DNA of 64,000 nt from Fictibacillus marinisediminis. GTDB lineage: Bacteria > Bacillota > Bacilli > Bacillales > Fictibacillaceae. Made by a program: the position numbers and the translations under genes. Shown in pieces: positions 62,245 through 64,000 of this stretch (position 1 is the stretch's first letter; each line of letters begins with the position of its first letter). Location: positions 2,976,001-3,040,000 of the forward strand of contig NZ_JAIWJX010000002.1 in NCBI RefSeq assembly GCF_023149135.1, in the 5' to 3' direction. The notes under the pieces are model-generated. The model saw only the letters and a program-made list of their open reading frames with translations, ran no database searches and had not been told where the DNA came from.

Positions 62245-62670
62245 ATGAAACGGAAAATCGGCCTGCTGGCGACTGCCAGAAAGAAACTGAACCATCCCGC
62301 AGCAGCTATAGATTTATACATAAGTCCTTTGTTCTTAAAATCTGTTCATTTTGCAAAGCAGAATTATGACGCATTTTATTTTTACAGCGCAAAAGAAGGG
62401 TTTCTTACTCAGGATCAGTGGATCGAGCCCTATAATGTTTCGATTAAGAATTTTTCCTCAAAGGAAAAGCACGATTGGGCGCGGAAAGTCGTAGAAGAGC
62501 TGCTAAACCATGAAAAACCGGAAGAATGCACTGTTTATTTGCATGGAGGCTGGGTTTACAGAGAACATCTTCAGCCAGAGCTGGCTAAGGCCGGCTTCCA
62601 GTTTGAAGTACCACTCGAAGGCTATAGTATCGGCAATCAGCTGAAATGGTACGATGAACAAAATGATTAA
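62245..62670 (+). CDS. DUF6884-like protein
   Basis: 141 residues, soluble. The pattern GLLATARKKLNHPAAAIDLYISPLF (about 5-29), FYFYSAKEGFL (about 45) and HGGWVYREHLQPEL (about 100-113) resembles the DUF6884 / YaaA-like group, which acts in nucleic-acid-related chemistry in some members. The function is unknown and the family call is by recall. The ATG follows ATAGGAGGAG. It is divergent from rsuA. Confidence 0.7.
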   Translation: MKRKIGLLATARKKLNHPAAAIDLYISPLFLKSVHFAKQNYDAFYFYSAKEGFLTQDQWIEPYNVSIKNFSSKEKHDWARKVVEELLNHEKPEECTVYLHGGWVYREHLQPELAKAGFQFEVPLEGYSIGNQLKWYDEQND

Positions 62671-62673
62671 AGG

Positions 62674-62695
62674 AAAGCTAGACACTACTTCAATG
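62674..62695 (+). repeat. 22-base repeat, copy 2 (copy 1 at 12207)
   Basis: 19 of 22 bases match the copy at 12207-12228. It begins 3 bases after the stop codon of the DUF6884-like gene and precedes its terminator. Confidence 0.5.
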
Positions 62696-62714
62696 CCAAC
62701 CTCTTTTATCCCAG

Positions 62715-62743
62715 AAAAGAAGGCCCAAAAGGACCTTCTTTTT
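62715..62743. terminator. bidirectional terminator, DUF6884-like gene / ytgP
   Basis: AAAAGAAGG / CCTTCTTTTT with inner CC/GG, 4-base loop, between convergent stops. Confidence 0.85.
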
Positions 62744-64000
62744 ACGTTGCTTTCTTTTTTTTTCTTTTCAGGAAACTGAACCGCTGTCCCAAGACAATCT
62801 GTATCAAACCAGATTTGTAGGAGAGGGCGAAATAAACGAGCCCTCCTGAGAGAATTCCAGCTGCCAGAACGGCAATGCCTCTGGTCTTCGTATAAACCCC
62901 ATGAAATGAACTTTCAATCGGAGCTTTGATGACATAAACAGCGGCTGCCATAGCCAAACCGAAAGCAAAGATCAGGATGGCTCGGCGTAATACCCATTTG
63001 AACGAGAATTCTCCATATTTCTTAATCACATACAGATTGATTAAAATGGAAACCGTGTACCCGATGTTGGTAGCAATTATTGAGCCGACGCCTTTCCATA
63101 AATAAATGAGAGGAATGTTTAGGGTCAGCTTAAACAAGATGCCGACTAAAAGACTGAACAGCGCGTATTTTTGCCGGTTTAACCCCTGCATGATCGCCGC
63201 GGTAACCGTAAACATCGCAAACCATATTCCCGATAGAGAATACCAGCGCAGAAGCTCGCCGCCCAGCTTGATGTCGTTGAGTGTAAAGAGCGTTCCATAG
63301 GCTGGATACGCAAGGACCGATAAACCGACTGCTGCTGGCACTGTTAAAAACAAAGTGATCTGAAAAGATTGTGTGATCTGCTTGTTTAACGCGTCATAAT
63401 CCCCTTCTGTATAAGACTTTGTGATGATGGGAATAAGGGTTAGAGCAAATGCCGTCGCAAGGGACACCGGAATCATAACAAGCTGATGTGATGTCTGTGT
63501 GACCATCGCAAATACATCTTCTGCCTTCGGCTGGCTGTAGCCTGTCCGCTGCAGTGTGTTAACAATCGTAAACTGATCAATAATTTTATAGAGCGGGATT
63601 GCAAGTCCAACGGCTACAAAGGGCACCGCATACGAAACAATCTCGCGGTAGATTGCTGGCAGTGAAACCCCCGAATCCACAGTGGACTGTTCGTACATTT
63701 TTTTCAAATAAGGACGCCGTCTGTTCCAGTACCATAGGAGAACAAGCAGTCCTCCCACTGCCCCTACCGTCGCAGCAAAAGTTGCAAGGCCTACCGCAGT
63801 GGTCAAGGTGCCATTCAGCACATGGATGACAACGTAGCTCGCAATAAGAATAAATAATATTCGTATGATCTGTTCAACCACCTGGGAAACTGCTGTTGGT
63901 CCCATGGATTGAAATCCTTGAAAGTAACCTCTGATCAGGCTCATGGAAGGAACAAAGATAAGAGCAGTACTTACCATCCGAATAACAAAGGTAATATCAT
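62742..64000 (-). CDS. ytgP: MurJ/SpoVB-type polysaccharide (lipid II) flippase, C-terminal part
   Basis: Multi-pass membrane protein of the MOP superfamily, 418 codons visible; the N-terminal roughly 130 residues lie beyond the right edge. About ten membrane segments are seen here; SLIRGYFQGFQSMGPTAVSQV, VPFVAVGLAIPLYKIIDQFT and ITKSYTEGDYDALNKQI are typical of the YtgP/SpoVB group. B. subtilis YtgP is MurJ, the lipid II flippase; paralogues such as SpoVB and YkvU are close, and position beside the rsuA-type gene favours YtgP. The last residues are Lys-rich. Confidence 0.88.
   Translation of the reverse strand, partial: DITFVIRMVSTALIFVPSMSLIRGYFQGFQSMGPTAVSQVVEQIIRILFILIASYVVIHVLNGTLTTAVGLATFAATVGAVGGLLVLLWYWNRRRPYLKKMYEQSTVDSGVSLPAIYREIVSYAVPFVAVGLAIPLYKIIDQFTIVNTLQRTGYSQPKAEDVFAMVTQTSHQLVMIPVSLATAFALTLIPIITKSYTEGDYDALNKQITQSFQITLFLTVPAAVGLSVLAYPAYGTLFTLNDIKLGGELLRWYSLSGIWFAMFTVTAAIMQGLNRQKYALFSLLVGILFKLTLNIPLIYLWKGVGSIIATNIGYTVSILINLYVIKKYGEFSFKWVLRRAILIFAFGLAMAAAVYVIKAPIESSFHGVYTKTRGIAVLAAGILSGGLVYFALSYKSGLIQIVLGQRFSFLKRKKKKAT

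Noticed and set aside
1..64000. Search for CRISPR arrays, tRNA and rRNA genes, prophage or complete insertion sequences
   Set aside because: No regularly spaced repeats, tRNA cloverleaf with CCA-type end, rRNA segment, integrase or transposase was found by reading.

Overview
The window is chromosomal DNA of a low-GC, spore-forming Bacillaceae bacterium. The evidence is an alpha/beta small acid-soluble spore protein, EzrA, RefZ, CcpA next to the acsA/acuABC locus, a bacillithiol-related YtxJ, a T-box leader before tyrS, and a gene order close to the ytfI-to-ytgP segment of Bacillus subtilis. A high-copy GC-rich intergenic repeat typical of some Bacillaceae lies at about 27.6-27.95 kb. The species cannot be fixed from the sequence alone; a Fictibacillus-like or related genus is my guess. 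No rRNA, tRNA, CRISPR array, phage or intact transposon was seen.

Layout. 0-10 kb: DUF2953 protein, NAD kinase, YtcJ amidohydrolase, MbcS-type acyl-CoA synthetase, SASP, the NifZ/ThiI sulfur-transfer pair, EzrA. 10-16 kb: HisJ, RefZ, free-methionine sulfoxide reductase, a methionine gamma-lyase with a strong catabolite-response element, rpsD, and tyrS with a tyrosine T-box. 16-25 kb: a class A PBP with a fibronectin domain, acsA divergent from acuABC (reversible acetylation control of AcsA), MTA/SAH nucleosidase, and ccpA. 25-31 kb: an LTA-synthase-type enzyme, a repeat element, the wreck of the DAHP synthase gene aroA, the sigma-B type ytxGHJ locus and an M29 aminopeptidase. 31-38 kb: murC, a short nicotinate phosphoribosyltransferase, sftA split by a frameshift, a probable ytpR remnant, and a DUF1444 gene. 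38-46 kb: queF, thioredoxin-like YtpP, an EIIC-like membrane protein, a chemoreceptor behind a sigma-D type promoter, a DUF84 NTPase, the M42 aminopeptidase, and queD-queE-queC behind a preQ1-I riboswitch, with queC frameshifted. 46-64 kb: YtzB, an unknown exported protein, YtnP lactonase, TrmB, YtzH, YtmP, pullulanase, lipid kinase YtlR, YtlQ, a CidA/CidB (LrgA/LrgB) pair coupled to an RNA 2',3'-phosphodiesterase, a cysteine synthase homologue, an MFS transporter, PepV, a candidate structured RNA, YtzE, a PRC-barrel protein, an RsuA-type pseudouridine synthase, a DUF6884-like protein and the C-terminal part of a YtgP/MurJ-type flippase cut by the window edge.

How genes work together. AcsA, AcuA (acetyltransferase) and AcuC (deacetylase) form one regulatory loop, with a CcpA-type operator in the shared acsA/acuA promoter region and ccpA a few kb away. 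NifZ feeds sulfur to ThiI. QueD, QueE, QueC and QueF cover the queuosine precursor route (preQ0 to preQ1), sensed by the riboswitch. MurC, the PBP, the LTA synthase and the flippase are envelope genes; EzrA, RefZ and SftA act in division and chromosome segregation.

I did not find a convincing undescribed multi-gene system. The most informative non-routine signals are reductive: the aroA wreck, the ytpR remnant, and two frameshifts (sftA, queC), each explained by one missing A in a run of six A. Also worth checking are a short structured transcript at 60.1-60.27 kb and two intergenic repeat families.
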